Positions 53,499 through 62,920 of a stretch of 64,000 bases of DNA are shown here, piece by piece (positions within the stretch are counted from its first letter, which is position 1; each line of letters opens with the position of its first letter). The stretch comes from Trinickia mobilis (lineage in GTDB: Bacteria > Pseudomonadota > Gammaproteobacteria > Burkholderiales > Burkholderiaceae). The notes below the pieces were generated by a model. It saw only the letters and a list, made by a program, of their open reading frames with translations. It searched no databases and was not told the origin of the DNA. Both the position numbers and the translations under genes were made by a program. The DNA is taken from positions 23,492 through 87,491 of the forward strand of contig NZ_JAFLRF010000023.1 of assembly GCF_017315705.1 (NCBI RefSeq), read 5' to 3'.

Positions 53499-54596
53499 AT
53501 GGACACGAGAAATAAAGTTTTAGTGGCGGGAGCGAGCGGACTCATAGGCGTAGCCGCTATTGAATCCTTTCTCTCCGCGGGCTGGGATGTCGTCGGAATT
53601 TCGAGGCGCAAGCCGGAGTTGCCGAGTGGCCGGGATTTTGAGTTTATCCCTCTGGACCTGCGTGATGAGAAAGCGGCCCGCGAGGCGCTGTCTGCGCTTG
53701 CGGGCATTACGCACGTTGCGTATGCGGCAATTTACGAGAATGCCAATGATCTGGTGAGCGGTTGGTCGAACGCAGAACAGATCGCCATCAACAATGCGAT
53801 GCTGCGCAACGTGATCGAGCCCCTCGTTGCAGGGAAGTCGACGCTCAAGCACGTGTCTATCCTGCAGGGAACGAAGGCATACGGCGTCCACCTTCACCCC
53901 ATCGCCATCCCGGCACGGGAAAGCGACCCGCGCGACAATCACGCGAACTTCTTCTTCGATCAGCAGGACTACGTTCGCGACGCGGGTGCGAAGCACGGTT
54001 TCACTTACACCGTGCTGCGCCCTCAACTCGTCACTGGTAAGACGCCCGGGGCGCTCAACGTCCTCCCGGCCATCGGTGTGTATGCCGCTATTCGCCGCGA
54101 GAAGGGCGAGCCCTTCAGCTTTCCCGGCGGCCCGTCGTTCGTCTGGGAAATGGCCGACGCCGATCTCGTCGGCCAGGTGATATTGTGGGCGGCGCAATCT
54201 CCGCAGGCCGCGAATGAAATCTTCAACGTCACCAACGGCGATGTCTTCGAATGGCGAAGCGTGTGGCCGGCGATGGCGAAGACGCTAGGGGTGAAAGTGG
54301 GAGATAATGAGCCTACCAGTGTGGCGCAGTACATTCGCAACAACGCCGACGTCTGGGCGAAGATCGTTGCCAAATACGGCCTTGCGAGTGGTGATCTTCA
54401 TTCGTTTGTCGGACAGGGCGATCAACACGCCGACTTTGCATTTGCATATGGTGCCCCTGCGGGCCCCGTCGCCTTTGTCAGCACCATCAAGCTTCGCAAG
54501 GCCGGATTCAACGCTGCGGTCGACACCCGGGATGCGTTCTGTGACGCCCTCCAGGCTTTCATCGATCTGAAGCTTTTGCCACCGGCGCTGCAATGA
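53499..54596 (+). CDS. PRISE-like NAD(P)H reductase with altered active site
   Basis: A 365-residue extended SDR resembling progesterone-5-beta-reductase/iridoid-synthase-like (PRISE) enzymes, which reduce enones. The cofactor motif is VAGASGLIG near residue 8; LQGTKAYGVH (K126) matches the conserved catalytic Lys. The NFYYxxED motif, whose second Tyr is catalytic, reads NFFFDQQD (150-157), so both Tyr are Phe. GAGGAA precedes the ATG at 53499. It is followed by a monooxygenase-fold gene 38 bases on. Confidence 0.75.
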   Translation: MDTRNKVLVAGASGLIGVAAIESFLSAGWDVVGISRRKPELPSGRDFEFIPLDLRDEKAAREALSALAGITHVAYAAIYENANDLVSGWSNAEQIAINNAMLRNVIEPLVAGKSTLKHVSILQGTKAYGVHLHPIAIPARESDPRDNHANFFFDQQDYVRDAGAKHGFTYTVLRPQLVTGKTPGALNVLPAIGVYAAIRREKGEPFSFPGGPSFVWEMADADLVGQVILWAAQSPQAANEIFNVTNGDVFEWRSVWPAMAKTLGVKVGDNEPTSVAQYIRNNADVWAKIVAKYGLASGDLHSFVGQGDQHADFAFAYGAPAGPVAFVSTIKLRKAGFNAAVDTRDAFCDALQAFIDLKLLPPALQ

Positions 54597-54634
54597 GGAC
54601 GTGGTGGCGCGCAACGCGGAGAGAGGAGAAACTT

Positions 54635-54928
54635 ATGGTCTATGAAATGGCGCACATCGACGTGATTCGAGGCAGGGAGGCTGACTTCGAGGCCGCCGTG
54701 TCGAAGGCGGTTCCGCTCTTTACGCGGGCACGCGGCTGCAGCGGCGTCGAACTACATCGCACGGTCGAACAGCCAAACCGTTACGTGCTGATGGTTAAAT
54801 GGAATACGGTCGATGACCATATGGTGCACTTCCGCGAGTCCGCAGATTTCCAAGAATGGCGTCGGCTCGTGGGCCCGTTCTTCGAGAAGCCGCCGGTCGT
54901 CAATCACACTGAGGTCGCTGTTGGGTAA
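54635..54928 (+). CDS. Antibiotic biosynthesis monooxygenase-type (ABM) protein
   Basis: A 97-residue dimeric alpha/beta-barrel protein of the ABM family. It reads EMAHIDVIRGREADFEAAVS, a central SGVELHRTVEQPNRYVLMVK and the end VVNHTEVAV. GAGAGGAGAA precedes the ATG at 54635. Such proteins are cofactor-free oxygenases or stress proteins. It probably forms an operon with the PRISE-like gene. Confidence 0.8.
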   Translation: MVYEMAHIDVIRGREADFEAAVSKAVPLFTRARGCSGVELHRTVEQPNRYVLMVKWNTVDDHMVHFRESADFQEWRRLVGPFFEKPPVVNHTEVAVG

Positions 54929-55315
54929 GATCGCTGGCTGTGTGTACCCGTCGCATGTGATCTTATGAACAGCGAGTCCGAGGTCTTGTTCCTGCCCGGC
55001 GATCGGCCGGGCGGGTACTCATCGATTTCGGCATCGGCGTTCTGGGCCCCGCGTATGCGACGCCGCGCCCCGTTTACCCGGCTCCTCCCGCCTATGACGC
55101 GGACTGTGCGTTGAAACGCTAGGCCGAGCTCATCACAACGTGAGCGGCAAGAGCCGAACCGCCCGATACGATCCTTTCAACAACGGTGCCGGCGCGCGCC
55201 GAAAAGCGCGACGTTTTATACTACCTCGGTAACGACCAAAAAGCGCAACCCCGATCGACGCCCAGCGAATCAAGCGTTGGGTCGCGGCGGCGGAACGACG
55301 AACAGGAGCAAACCG
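54929..55315. other. Decayed stretch before egtB
   Basis: Apart from the coding-like remnant at 55006-55122, nothing is recognised in these 387 bases. No terminator-like hairpin with a T-run was found. The promoter of egtB should lie near 55200-55300; no clear consensus was picked out. Confidence 0.4.
55006..55122 (+). pseudogene. Remnant of a small Pro/Tyr-rich protein
   Basis: In frame to a TAG at 55120 the sequence reads AGRVLIDFGIGVLGPAYATP followed by RPVYPAPPAYDADCALKR. Proline/tyrosine-rich ends like this occur in small exported proteins of Burkholderiales. No start codon or signal peptide remains in frame. Confidence 0.35.
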
Positions 55316-56563
55316 ATGAGCCGCAGTGTGTCCGAGTTAAAGCGGGCGTTTCGTGAAGTGCGCGATTACAGCCTCGAGCTCGCACGCCCGCTTTCGCCGG
55401 AAGATCAGCAAGTTCAGTCGATGACCGATGCAAGCCCGACGAAGTGGCATCTGGCGCATACGACATGGTTCTTCGAAACAGCGCTGCTCAATCCTCATGC
55501 ACGAGGCTATGCCCTGTTTCACGAGAAGTACCCGTTTCTTTTCAACTCGTACTACGAGGCGCTGGGTCCGCGCCATGAGCGCGCGCGGCGGGGATTGCTG
55601 ACGCGACCGACGCTCGACGAGGTCCATGCCTATCGGCGTCATATCGACGATGCAGTGCTCGCCTTGATCGAATCGGCCGATGCGCAAGCGCTCGCGCAGA
55701 TCGCGCCAATTCTTACGCTCGGCCTTCACCATGAGCAGCAGCATCAAGAACTGATCCTGACGGACATCCTTCATGCCTTCTCGTGCAATACACTGATGCC
55801 CGCCTATCGGGACTCGCGGCATGACGGGTGCGATCGGCGTCCCGAGTCCACGCCGGGGGCGCCCCTCGCACTCCAGCCGGTCGAGTGGCTGCGCCGGCCA
55901 GGGGGCGTCGTCGGGATTGGTCACGCAGAGGAAGGGTTTTGCTTCGATAACGAGCTGCCTCGTCACGAGGTCTTGCTACGGCCATATGAAATCGCGCACC
56001 GTCTCGTAACATGCGGCGATTATGCTGCGTTCGTCGCCGACGGCGGATATGAGCGTCCGGAACTCTGGCTATCGGACGGGTGGGCCATCGTTCAGCGAGA
56101 GCAGCTCGCGGCGCCGGTTTATTGGCACAAGGCGGAGGACCGCTGGAGCGCGAACGATCCGTCGAGCTGGCTCATATTTGGGCTCGACGGCCTTCAGCCG
56201 TTGGACCCGCGTGCGCCGGTTTCGCAATTGAGCTTCTTCGAGGCGGCAGCCTACGCGGAATGGGCGGGCGCCCGGCTCCCGACCGAATTCGAGTGGGAAG
56301 CCGCATTCGACGCGCCCGGCATCACGCAGATGACGGGCCACGTCTGGCAATGGACGCGTTCGTCGTACGATCCGTATCCGGGCTTCCGACCACTGCCCGG
56401 CATCGTGGTCGAATACAACGGCAAGTTCATGGTCGGGCAAATAGTGCTGCGTGGCGGGAGCATAGCGACGCCGCCCGGGCACGCCCGCCGCAGCTACCGC
56501 AATTTTTTCCCGCCGGCCGCGCGCTGGCAATTCTCGGGAGTACGTCTTGTACGAGACCTCTGA
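55316..56563 (+). CDS. egtB: Ergothioneine biosynthesis protein EgtB
   Basis: A 415-residue non-haem-iron sulfoxide synthase that joins hercynine to a thiol. The N-terminal DinB-like domain holds the Fe ligands H48 (HLAHTTWFFE) and H139/H143 (HHEQQHQE). The C-terminal formylglycine-enzyme-like domain runs from about 190, with LPTEFEWEAA and a final RRSYRNFFPP..RWQFSGVRLV. The ATG at 55316 has AGGAG upstream. It overlaps egtD by 17 bases. No egtA or egtC is nearby, so the thiol donor may be cysteine or glutathione, or those genes lie elsewhere. Confidence 0.92.
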   Translation: MSRSVSELKRAFREVRDYSLELARPLSPEDQQVQSMTDASPTKWHLAHTTWFFETALLNPHARGYALFHEKYPFLFNSYYEALGPRHERARRGLLTRPTLDEVHAYRRHIDDAVLALIESADAQALAQIAPILTLGLHHEQQHQELILTDILHAFSCNTLMPAYRDSRHDGCDRRPESTPGAPLALQPVEWLRRPGGVVGIGHAEEGFCFDNELPRHEVLLRPYEIAHRLVTCGDYAAFVADGGYERPELWLSDGWAIVQREQLAAPVYWHKAEDRWSANDPSSWLIFGLDGLQPLDPRAPVSQLSFFEAAAYAEWAGARLPTEFEWEAAFDAPGITQMTGHVWQWTRSSYDPYPGFRPLPGIVVEYNGKFMVGQIVLRGGSIATPPGHARRSYRNFFPPAARWQFSGVRLVRDL

Positions 56564-57569
56564 AGCAACGAGGCCAGCCGGCGCCGCTCTAGGCCACAAA
56601 CGCGCGCAAGTGCGCGCGTTTGCGGAGGAATTCGAACGCGATCTCGTCAACGGATTGTCGAAGACGACTCGCAGCATAGCGCCGAAGTACTTTTACGATG
56701 CAGCGGGCTCGGCGCTCTTCGATCGCATATGTGAGTTGCCCGAGTATTACCCGACGCGCACGGAGCTTGGGATTCTCGCGCGCCACTCGCGCGAATTGGC
56801 GGAATGCATCGGACCGGGATCCGAGATCGTGGAGTTCGGCGCAGGCTCGCTCGCGAAAATCCGGTTACTGCTCGACGCCTTCCCTGCACGCGATGCGCCG
56901 CGATGCTACTTGCCCGTAGATATTTCGGCCGAGCATCTCGAAAGCTCGGCGCGTAGGCTGCGTGCGGACTACCCGGAATTGCGAGTGCAGCCGGTGGCAG
57001 CCGATTACATGAGAGAGGAGCAGCTTGCCGGTCTCGAGGCATCGCCGGGGCGACGGATCGGGTTTTTCCCGGGCTCGACGATCGGCAACTTCGACCTCGT
57101 AGATGCAGCGGCGTTTCTGCGTCTTGCGGCCCGCTTGCTGCGCGGTGGTGGCTTGCTCGTGGGCGTCGACCTGGTGAAAGATGCGCAAACGCTGCATCGC
57201 GCCTATAACGACAGCCAGGGTGTAACCGCTGCCTTCAATCTTAATCTGCTTCGACGCGCTAACGATGAGCTCGGAGCGAACTTCGATCTAGGCCAGTTCG
57301 CGCACTACGCATTTTACGAACCTGTGAAGCGGCGCGTGGAAATGCATCTCATGAGCCGGCGTACGCAGGTCGTGCGAATCGGTGCGAGGGAGTTCACCTT
57401 CGAAGAAGGCGAAAGCCTTCATACGGAGAACTCGCACAAGTTCACTATCGAAGGCTTTCGTGCTATGGCCGTGTCCGCCGGATTCGAGCCAGGCCCGGTA
57501 TGGACTGACGACGCGAGGTTATTCAGCCTGCACTGGCTAGAGAGTCCTCTTCGCAGCGTGAATGATTGA
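56547..57569 (+). CDS. egtD: L-histidine N-alpha-methyltransferase EgtD
   Basis: A 340-residue SAM-dependent enzyme that trimethylates histidine to hercynine, the first step of ergothioneine synthesis. PKYFYDAAGSALFDRICELP near residue 46, the SAM motif VEFGAGSLAK near 95 and GFFPGSTIGNF near 172 are diagnostic. The best start is TTG 56547 inside the egtB end, with GGGAG eight bases upstream; this gives 17 bases of overlap and probable coupling. Confidence 0.92.
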   Translation: MYETSEATRPAGAALGHKRAQVRAFAEEFERDLVNGLSKTTRSIAPKYFYDAAGSALFDRICELPEYYPTRTELGILARHSRELAECIGPGSEIVEFGAGSLAKIRLLLDAFPARDAPRCYLPVDISAEHLESSARRLRADYPELRVQPVAADYMREEQLAGLEASPGRRIGFFPGSTIGNFDLVDAAAFLRLAARLLRGGGLLVGVDLVKDAQTLHRAYNDSQGVTAAFNLNLLRRANDELGANFDLGQFAHYAFYEPVKRRVEMHLMSRRTQVVRIGAREFTFEEGESLHTENSHKFTIEGFRAMAVSAGFEPGPVWTDDARLFSLHWLESPLRSVND

Positions 57570-57733
57570 GCGACTTACCGGCATGTTCCCGCCATCCGTG
57601 TTCGCGCCACTCGTGCTGTTGCAGCTCTCAATTTCCGCTAGCGGTGTTCACGGAAGCGCTAACCTGCCCGCATCCTGATGGACGAGCACCGGCTGATTGA
57701 GGTTGCTTCACGAATCGCGCGATCGCTCGCGGA

Positions 57734-58888
57734 TCAGAACTTCGTTGTCAAACCAAATATCAGGATAACTTGGTTCGGCGTGCTCGAACTCGACGCGAGA
57801 TCGCCCACGGTTCCACCCGCCGGCACGATGCTGTTGCCGTCCTGACTGAAGGTTGTGCCATGTGCGTGCGAGTACGCGCCGATCGCATAGAGCGTGGTGC
57901 GCATCGACAAGAAGTATTCGGCGCCTGCCGCAGCATTGTTGTAGGTAGCCGAGGAAGCGCCGCTCGACCGCGTATACGTATAACCGGCTTCCAATTGCAA
58001 CGACGGCATGATCAGGTAGCTTAACGTCGCCGCCCCGGTATCGAACGTTTCGGTCTGGTTGAATGCCGAATACGCCGCGTACGGCTTCCACTTCGCATTG
58101 CTGTAGCGCACGTTGGCCGTCCACCCGGAAAATTCGTACTGTGCCGCAACGTGAACGATCATCCGCGAGCCGACAAACGGCACGCTTCCGTAGAGCGGCG
58201 TCACCGAGTTGTTCTGCGTCTGATCGGCCGTACCCGCGCCTCCAGGTCCATCGTTCTTGGCGAATATGTACCCGGCCGCCGCGCTGAAACCACCATGTTC
58301 ATAGGCAAGCGCGGCCGACGACGAACCCTGCGACGAGAAGCTGCCGCTGACTCCGCCCAATCCACACATCGCCTCGAGCCGGAAGCCTCCGAATTCCGGG
58401 CTCGTGTATTTGGCGGCGTTCTGGAGACGGAACTTTGAGTCGTTGTTATCGGCGTCTCCAGGTGTCGAAAACGCCGGACTGTAGACGTCGCCGGTCATAC
58501 CTTGGACGAGGTCGACTGTCGTATCGTACTGCCGGCCAAGCGCCAGTTGCCCCAGTTTGCTGCTATCGAGGCCGACCCATGCCTGCTTACCGAATAGGCG
58601 CCCACCCTGGCCGAGCTTTCCGTTGTTGACGTTGGATCCGTCTTCAAGTTTGAAGATCGCCCTGAGTCCTCCGCCCAGATCCTCCTTTCCCGACAGCCCC
58701 CATTTGTTGGCCGTCATATCCGCACCCTGCATTTCAACCAGCGAACCATTCCCCACATTGTTGTAGTAGGCAAGTGCGTCATCCAGCTCACCATAGAGCG
58801 TGACGGTGCTTTGTGCATGAGCGAACGGCGTGACTGACAGCGTCGCGAGCCCTCCTGCGACGCAACTCAAGAACGCTTTGCGCTCCAT
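57734..58888 (-). CDS. Outer-membrane porin (PF13609 type)
   Basis: A 384-residue porin with a signal peptide (LSCVAGGLATLSVTPFAHAQ) and mature start STVTLYGELDDAL. NKWGLSGKEDLGGG is the family marker, and the chain ends LIFGLTTKF with a terminal Phe. It is monocistronic and its promoter must lie in 58889-58990. It is convergent with egtD. Substrate range unknown. Confidence 0.9.
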   Translation of the reverse strand: MERKAFLSCVAGGLATLSVTPFAHAQSTVTLYGELDDALAYYNNVGNGSLVEMQGADMTANKWGLSGKEDLGGGLRAIFKLEDGSNVNNGKLGQGGRLFGKQAWVGLDSSKLGQLALGRQYDTTVDLVQGMTGDVYSPAFSTPGDADNNDSKFRLQNAAKYTSPEFGGFRLEAMCGLGGVSGSFSSQGSSSAALAYEHGGFSAAAGYIFAKNDGPGGAGTADQTQNNSVTPLYGSVPFVGSRMIVHVAAQYEFSGWTANVRYSNAKWKPYAAYSAFNQTETFDTGAATLSYLIMPSLQLEAGYTYTRSSGASSATYNNAAAGAEYFLSMRTTLYAIGAYSHAHGTTFSQDGNSIVPAGGTVGDLASSSSTPNQVILIFGLTTKF

Positions 58889-58989
58889 ATCTCCTCCTGC
58901 TTATAGACCACGGTTATACGCCGAATCATAAAGAGACAAGGCACGGATCGTTACAAGTCGCGAGCGATCCCGCTTCGCCCGCGCATGAG

Positions 58990-59136
58990 TCAAACCGGTT
59001 CGAACACGGCGACCTTATTGCTCTCGTCCAGGTTCACGAAAACTGGATGAGTCTTCGGATCGACGGCCAACGTATGCACCTTCTTCCCGGCTGGGAGGTG
59101 ATCGATGACCTGATTCGTATTGAATAGGATTGTCAA
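58990..59136 (-). pseudogene. C-terminal remnant of a beta-propeller protein
   Basis: The minus strand reads NQVIDHLPAGKKVHTLAVDP and then KTHPVFVNLDESNKVAVFEP before a stop at 58990. The repeat style (HTLAVDP.TH.VFV) is that of YncE-like seven-bladed propellers. Only the last blade remains; no start codon or earlier blades are found upstream. Confidence 0.5.
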
Positions 59137-59457
59137 CTTGAAGTTAAAGCTGCTTTGCCTGTTGCAGCGTTTCCCGGGATTTTGGACGTTCTAGCATGAG
59201 CCATACGTTAAATAACCCGGAGACGAATCACGAGGACTTATCGCGTTGCCCCCTATTTTGGAGTACTCCATGTATTTCCTAGCCGCGTTCGTGGTCAAAG
59301 TCGCCCAAGGCATCGCCTTTCATCGCTCCACATCGAGCGCACCGACCACGAAGAGGAAGTCGCGCTTTCCCTGGCTTTGACATCCCGTTGAAAGCACGAT
59401 TCGCAGCAAACGCCCATCGCACCAGTATCAGAACGTCACCTAGACACCGAAACGCAT
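59137..59457. other. Gene-free stretch before the M20 hydrolase
   Basis: No gene is supported. The only structure noted is a tendency to AT-rich words near 59110-59150. The promoter of the gene at 59458 is presumably here but no clear consensus was identified; its ATG lacks a strong ribosome-binding site. Confidence 0.4.
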
Positions 59458-60657
59458 ATGAACGTACGCAACGATAGCAGCCCCCTGTCGGCAGCCGAGG
59501 AATGGGTTTCCCGACTGGTGGAGATCGAGACGGTCAGCCGGAACTCGAACTTGGGCCTGATAGAGACGGTCCGGGACTTTCTTGCGGGCGTTGGCCTGGA
59601 GACACACCTTACCTACGAAGCCCGCAAGACCAAGGCAAACTTGTTTGCGACAATTCCGGCCGCAGATGGGCGAGTGGACGGCGGGATTGTGTTCTCGGGC
59701 CATACGGATGTCGTTCCGGTGGACGGCCAGGACTGGCGCACCGACCCCTTCCGAACGGTGATCATAGATGACCGACTGTACGGACGGGGAAGCGCCGATA
59801 TGAAAGGGTACCTGGGTGCGTTGCTTTCCCTCGTACCAGAGCTTTCCGACGCGCGACTGGCGGATCCGGTTCACCTTGCGTTTTCCTTTGATGAGGAAGT
59901 CGGTTGTCTCGGCGTGCCGCTTCTCCTGGCTGACATGCGTGAGCGCGGAATCCGCCCTTCAGGCTGTATCGTGGGCGAGCCGACGTCCATGCGTCCGGTC
60001 GTCGCCCACAAGGGCATCAACCACTATCGATGCTGCGTGGTGGGCCGCTCTGTACATTCGTCGCTGACCCCGTCCGGCGTCAATGCGATCGAATATGCAG
60101 CCCGGATCATCTGCTTCATCCGCGACCTGGCCGATGAGTTTCGCCGCTCCGGCCCCTTCGACAAGGATTTCGACGTGCCATACACAACGGCGCAAACCGG
60201 ATTGGTGCGGGGCGGGGTTGCGCTGAATACGGTGCCAAGCGAATGTGAGTTCGATTTCGAGATCCGGGACTTGCCCGGCACCGATGTACGCCATCTGGTG
60301 CGCGTCATCGAGGCGTATGGGGCGGACCTCGAAGCACAGATGAAAGCCGTGTTCGATGGAGCCAGCGTGAGATTCTCCTGCTTGGGGGCTGCTCCCTCAC
60401 TTTCCGAAGTGGAGGCGTCTGCGATCGTCCAGCTGGCCAGGGCACTCACGCACGATGCAGTCCGCCGCAAGGTCGCCTACGGCACGGAGGCGGGCTACTT
60501 CTCAAGTGCAGGCGTACCTACGGTAGTTTGCGGCCCCGGAAACATCGAGCAGGCGCACCGTCCAAATGAGTTCGTCGAACTCGCACAACTGCAGAGGTGC
60601 GAGGCCTTCCTCAGGAGCGCGACGCTGCTGACCGGACAGGATGGCGTTGGCGCCTAA
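59458..60657 (+). CDS. ArgE-like M20 family hydrolase (acetylornithine deacetylase type)
   Basis: A 399-residue zinc hydrolase of the M20/ArgE family. Metal and catalytic residues: H82 in FSGHTDVVPV, D114 in GRGSADMKG, E146-E147 in FDEEVGC, a later GEPTSM, and the last His in EQAHRPNEF. GRSVHSSLTPSGVNA starts the dimerisation-domain face. ArgE removes acetyl from acetylornithine, but many relatives hydrolyse other N-acyl amino acids. The linked MFS gene suggests a catabolic role on an imported N-acyl compound. Confidence 0.85.
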   Translation: MNVRNDSSPLSAAEEWVSRLVEIETVSRNSNLGLIETVRDFLAGVGLETHLTYEARKTKANLFATIPAADGRVDGGIVFSGHTDVVPVDGQDWRTDPFRTVIIDDRLYGRGSADMKGYLGALLSLVPELSDARLADPVHLAFSFDEEVGCLGVPLLLADMRERGIRPSGCIVGEPTSMRPVVAHKGINHYRCCVVGRSVHSSLTPSGVNAIEYAARIICFIRDLADEFRRSGPFDKDFDVPYTTAQTGLVRGGVALNTVPSECEFDFEIRDLPGTDVRHLVRVIEAYGADLEAQMKAVFDGASVRFSCLGAAPSLSEVEASAIVQLARALTHDAVRRKVAYGTEAGYFSSAGVPTVVCGPGNIEQAHRPNEFVELAQLQRCEAFLRSATLLTGQDGVGA

Positions 60658-60715
60658 AGCCTGCACCCTCCCTCACGGCAATCGCCGGTTCCCCTGAAGA
60701 TGACGGAGAGACTTG

Positions 60716-62116
60716 ATGGACCAATCAATGACGGGCGTGGTGGATAAACGCACCCCTTACGCTAACGGCGAGGTGGCCGCAACCTACAGAAAGGTCAGCT
60801 GGAGACTCGTGACATTCCTGTTTGTCGGTTATTTGGTGGCCTATCTGGACCGCATCAACGTCGGTTTCGCACAACTGCAGATGCAGCATGACCTGGGCTT
60901 CAGCGACGCGGTGTATGGACTTGGGGCCGGCATTTTTTTTGCCGGCTACTTTATCTTCGAAGTGCCAAGCAACCTGATGCTTGAGAAGATCGGCGTGCGC
61001 AAGACCATGATGCGGGTCCTGATCTGCTGGGGCGTGGTGTCGGCCTGCATGAGGTTCATTTCCAGCCCGATCGAGTTCTACGTCATGCGCTTTATGCTTG
61101 GCGTATTCGAAGCCGGCTTCGTGCCCGGCGCCATCCTGTACCTGACCTACTGGTATCCGGAGACGCGCCGCGCTCGCGTGTTGGGCATATTCAGCAGCGC
61201 CATAACCATTGCCGGAGTGATCGGTAGTCCGGTTTCAGGCGCCATCATGACGCATCTGGCTGGCGTCTACGGCATGGCGGGTTGGCAATGGCTTTTCGTG
61301 CTTGAAGGGATACCCGCGGTTGTACTCGGTCTGCTGGTGCCGTACGTGCTGGTTAATCGTCCCCGCGATGCCACATGGTTGACTCGTCGCGAACAAGACA
61401 TTCTCGATCACCATCTGGCTAGCGAGCGCGGACTGAACGGAGCGGATCGCCGCCATACGTTTGGTGACGCACTTAAGGATCCGCGCGTTTACCTGCTTGC
61501 GTTCGTGTATTTCGCCATTATCTGTGGCATATACGCGGTCAGCTTCTGGCTGCCGACCATTATCAAGAATGCCGGCGTTAAGGATGTATTCGACGTCGGT
61601 CTGTACTCCACGATTCCCTACGGTATCGGTGCACTGGGCATGATCTTCATCAGCCGTCATTCCGACGTGAAGATGGAGCGGCGCTGGCACCTGGCGGGTT
61701 GCGCCTTCATCGGCGGTGCGGCCTTGGTCATGATCGCGGCGACTGCCGGCAACCTGACGCTGGCGCTGGTTGCCTTCGCGATCGCCACCGCGACGATCTT
61801 CACCGGCATGCCGCTGTTTTTTGCGCTGCTAACCTCCTACCTGTCCGGTACCGCGGCAGCCGGTGGTATCGCCCTGATCAACAGCCTTGCGCTGCTCGGC
61901 GGCTTCGTCAGTCCGGCCGTCATGGCCTGGGCGAAGACCACCACCGGCAGCTTTACCAGCGGGCTCTATTTTTTGGCCGCTTTGCTGGCGCTTGCGGGTT
62001 TGGCCGTGCTGCTCTGCGTACCCGCCCAGGCATTGCGCGAGACGGGTAAGCGCGCCGTTGGCGAGATATCGCCGGACGGGGCGGTGTTGGAACAACCTGT
62101 GTTGTCGGACAGCTGA
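60716..62116 (+). CDS. MFS transporter, anion:cation symporter (ACS) type
   Basis: A 466-residue carrier with about twelve membrane segments of the ACS group. YLDRINVGFAQLQMQ in helix 1, FFAGYFIFEVPSNLMLEKIG and TYWYPETRRARVLG are its hallmarks. ACS members import organic anions such as tartrate, phthalate or glucarate. The ATG at 60716 has GGAGAG upstream, preferred to the adjacent TTG. It lies 58 bases after the M20 hydrolase gene, probably in one operon. Confidence 0.88.
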   Translation: MDQSMTGVVDKRTPYANGEVAATYRKVSWRLVTFLFVGYLVAYLDRINVGFAQLQMQHDLGFSDAVYGLGAGIFFAGYFIFEVPSNLMLEKIGVRKTMMRVLICWGVVSACMRFISSPIEFYVMRFMLGVFEAGFVPGAILYLTYWYPETRRARVLGIFSSAITIAGVIGSPVSGAIMTHLAGVYGMAGWQWLFVLEGIPAVVLGLLVPYVLVNRPRDATWLTRREQDILDHHLASERGLNGADRRHTFGDALKDPRVYLLAFVYFAIICGIYAVSFWLPTIIKNAGVKDVFDVGLYSTIPYGIGALGMIFISRHSDVKMERRWHLAGCAFIGGAALVMIAATAGNLTLALVAFAIATATIFTGMPLFFALLTSYLSGTAAAGGIALINSLALLGGFVSPAVMAWAKTTTGSFTSGLYFLAALLALAGLAVLLCVPAQALRETGKRAVGEISPDGAVLEQPVLSDS

Positions 62117-62197
62117 CCCGGCATGGCCTAGCAGCTCGCAGAACTGCTTTTTGCGCGCTTGCCCTTCGATCGTTCGTTACAAATCCTCGGCGCACGG

Positions 62198-62221
62198 CCG
62201 TCCGGCGCACGCGCCGGACGG
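62198..62221. terminator. Perfect 10-bp hairpin between convergent genes
   Basis: CCGTCCGGCG and its exact complement are separated by a four-base CACG loop. The symmetric structure lies between the ends of two convergent genes (62116 and 62283) and could stop transcription from both sides. No T-run flanks it, so efficiency is uncertain. Confidence 0.5.
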
Positions 62222-62282
62222 GCGGTACGTCGGCCGCGGAACGCCGGGGCGCCGCGACGCGCCCGATCGTTGCCGAATATCG

Positions 62283-62570
62283 TCACACGCCTTCGACGAG
62301 AACCGCGCGGTAGCGCGCTCCCTTGAAGCGGTGCTGCGCGACCTCCTGATACGCCGGGCTGTCATACCACGCACGCGCGGCCGCCGTGGACGGAAACTCC
62401 ACGACCACGACACCCTCCGGCGCTTCGCCCTCGAGCACCTGCTGCGGTCCGTAGGCGGCGAGAATCTTGATCGGGTGACCTTTGAAGGTCCCGCCGACCT
62501 TGCTTAGGTAAGTATCGAGTTCGCCCTGATCCTGCGTGCTTTCTCGTGTGAAAACAATATAAGTCGCCAT
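62283..62570 (-). CDS. DUF1330 family protein
   Basis: A 95-residue ferredoxin-like-fold protein of the DUF1330 family. ATYIVFTRESTQDQGELDTY, VVVVEFPSTAAARAWYDSPA and YQEVAQHRFKGARYRAVLVE are typical. The ATG at 62570 has AGGAG upstream. It is probably a small cytoplasmic dimer; no enzymatic function is established for the family. Confidence 0.87.
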   Translation of the reverse strand: MATYIVFTRESTQDQGELDTYLSKVGGTFKGHPIKILAAYGPQQVLEGEAPEGVVVVEFPSTAAARAWYDSPAYQEVAQHRFKGARYRAVLVEGV

Positions 62571-62920
62571 TGCGTGCGCTCCTGCAGTGGTGTGGAAGGT
62601 GCACACGATGATGCCACGAAACCGCACACGCAGTCGGTACGCTGTCTCCGTGCAATTGTCGGGTCGTCACGTGGACGCGAGGACCACCAGATCGTCGTAA
62701 TCAGACATTCGCGCGGCGATCCCAGGAGGCAACTCCCCGGCCGATCTCCGCCACTCGCGTTCATCGCATGTCGACCCCTTCCGGTCATGCGCGAGTGGCA
62801 GATTTGCGGCGGCCAAAAAGCGCGCCTGACGGTGTTGTATGAATGCTCGAATTGCCGGTCAGGCGTATCGCCTGGTTCATGGTTGTACCGCTTGACAGAC
62901 GATTTCCAATCGCTGAAATT
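62571..62920. other. Gene-free stretch
   Basis: No gene is supported between the DUF1330 start and the csgH end. Short open frames on both strands lack motifs and ribosome-binding sites. The promoter for the DUF1330 gene and the terminator for csgH should lie here, but neither was identified. Confidence 0.4.
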
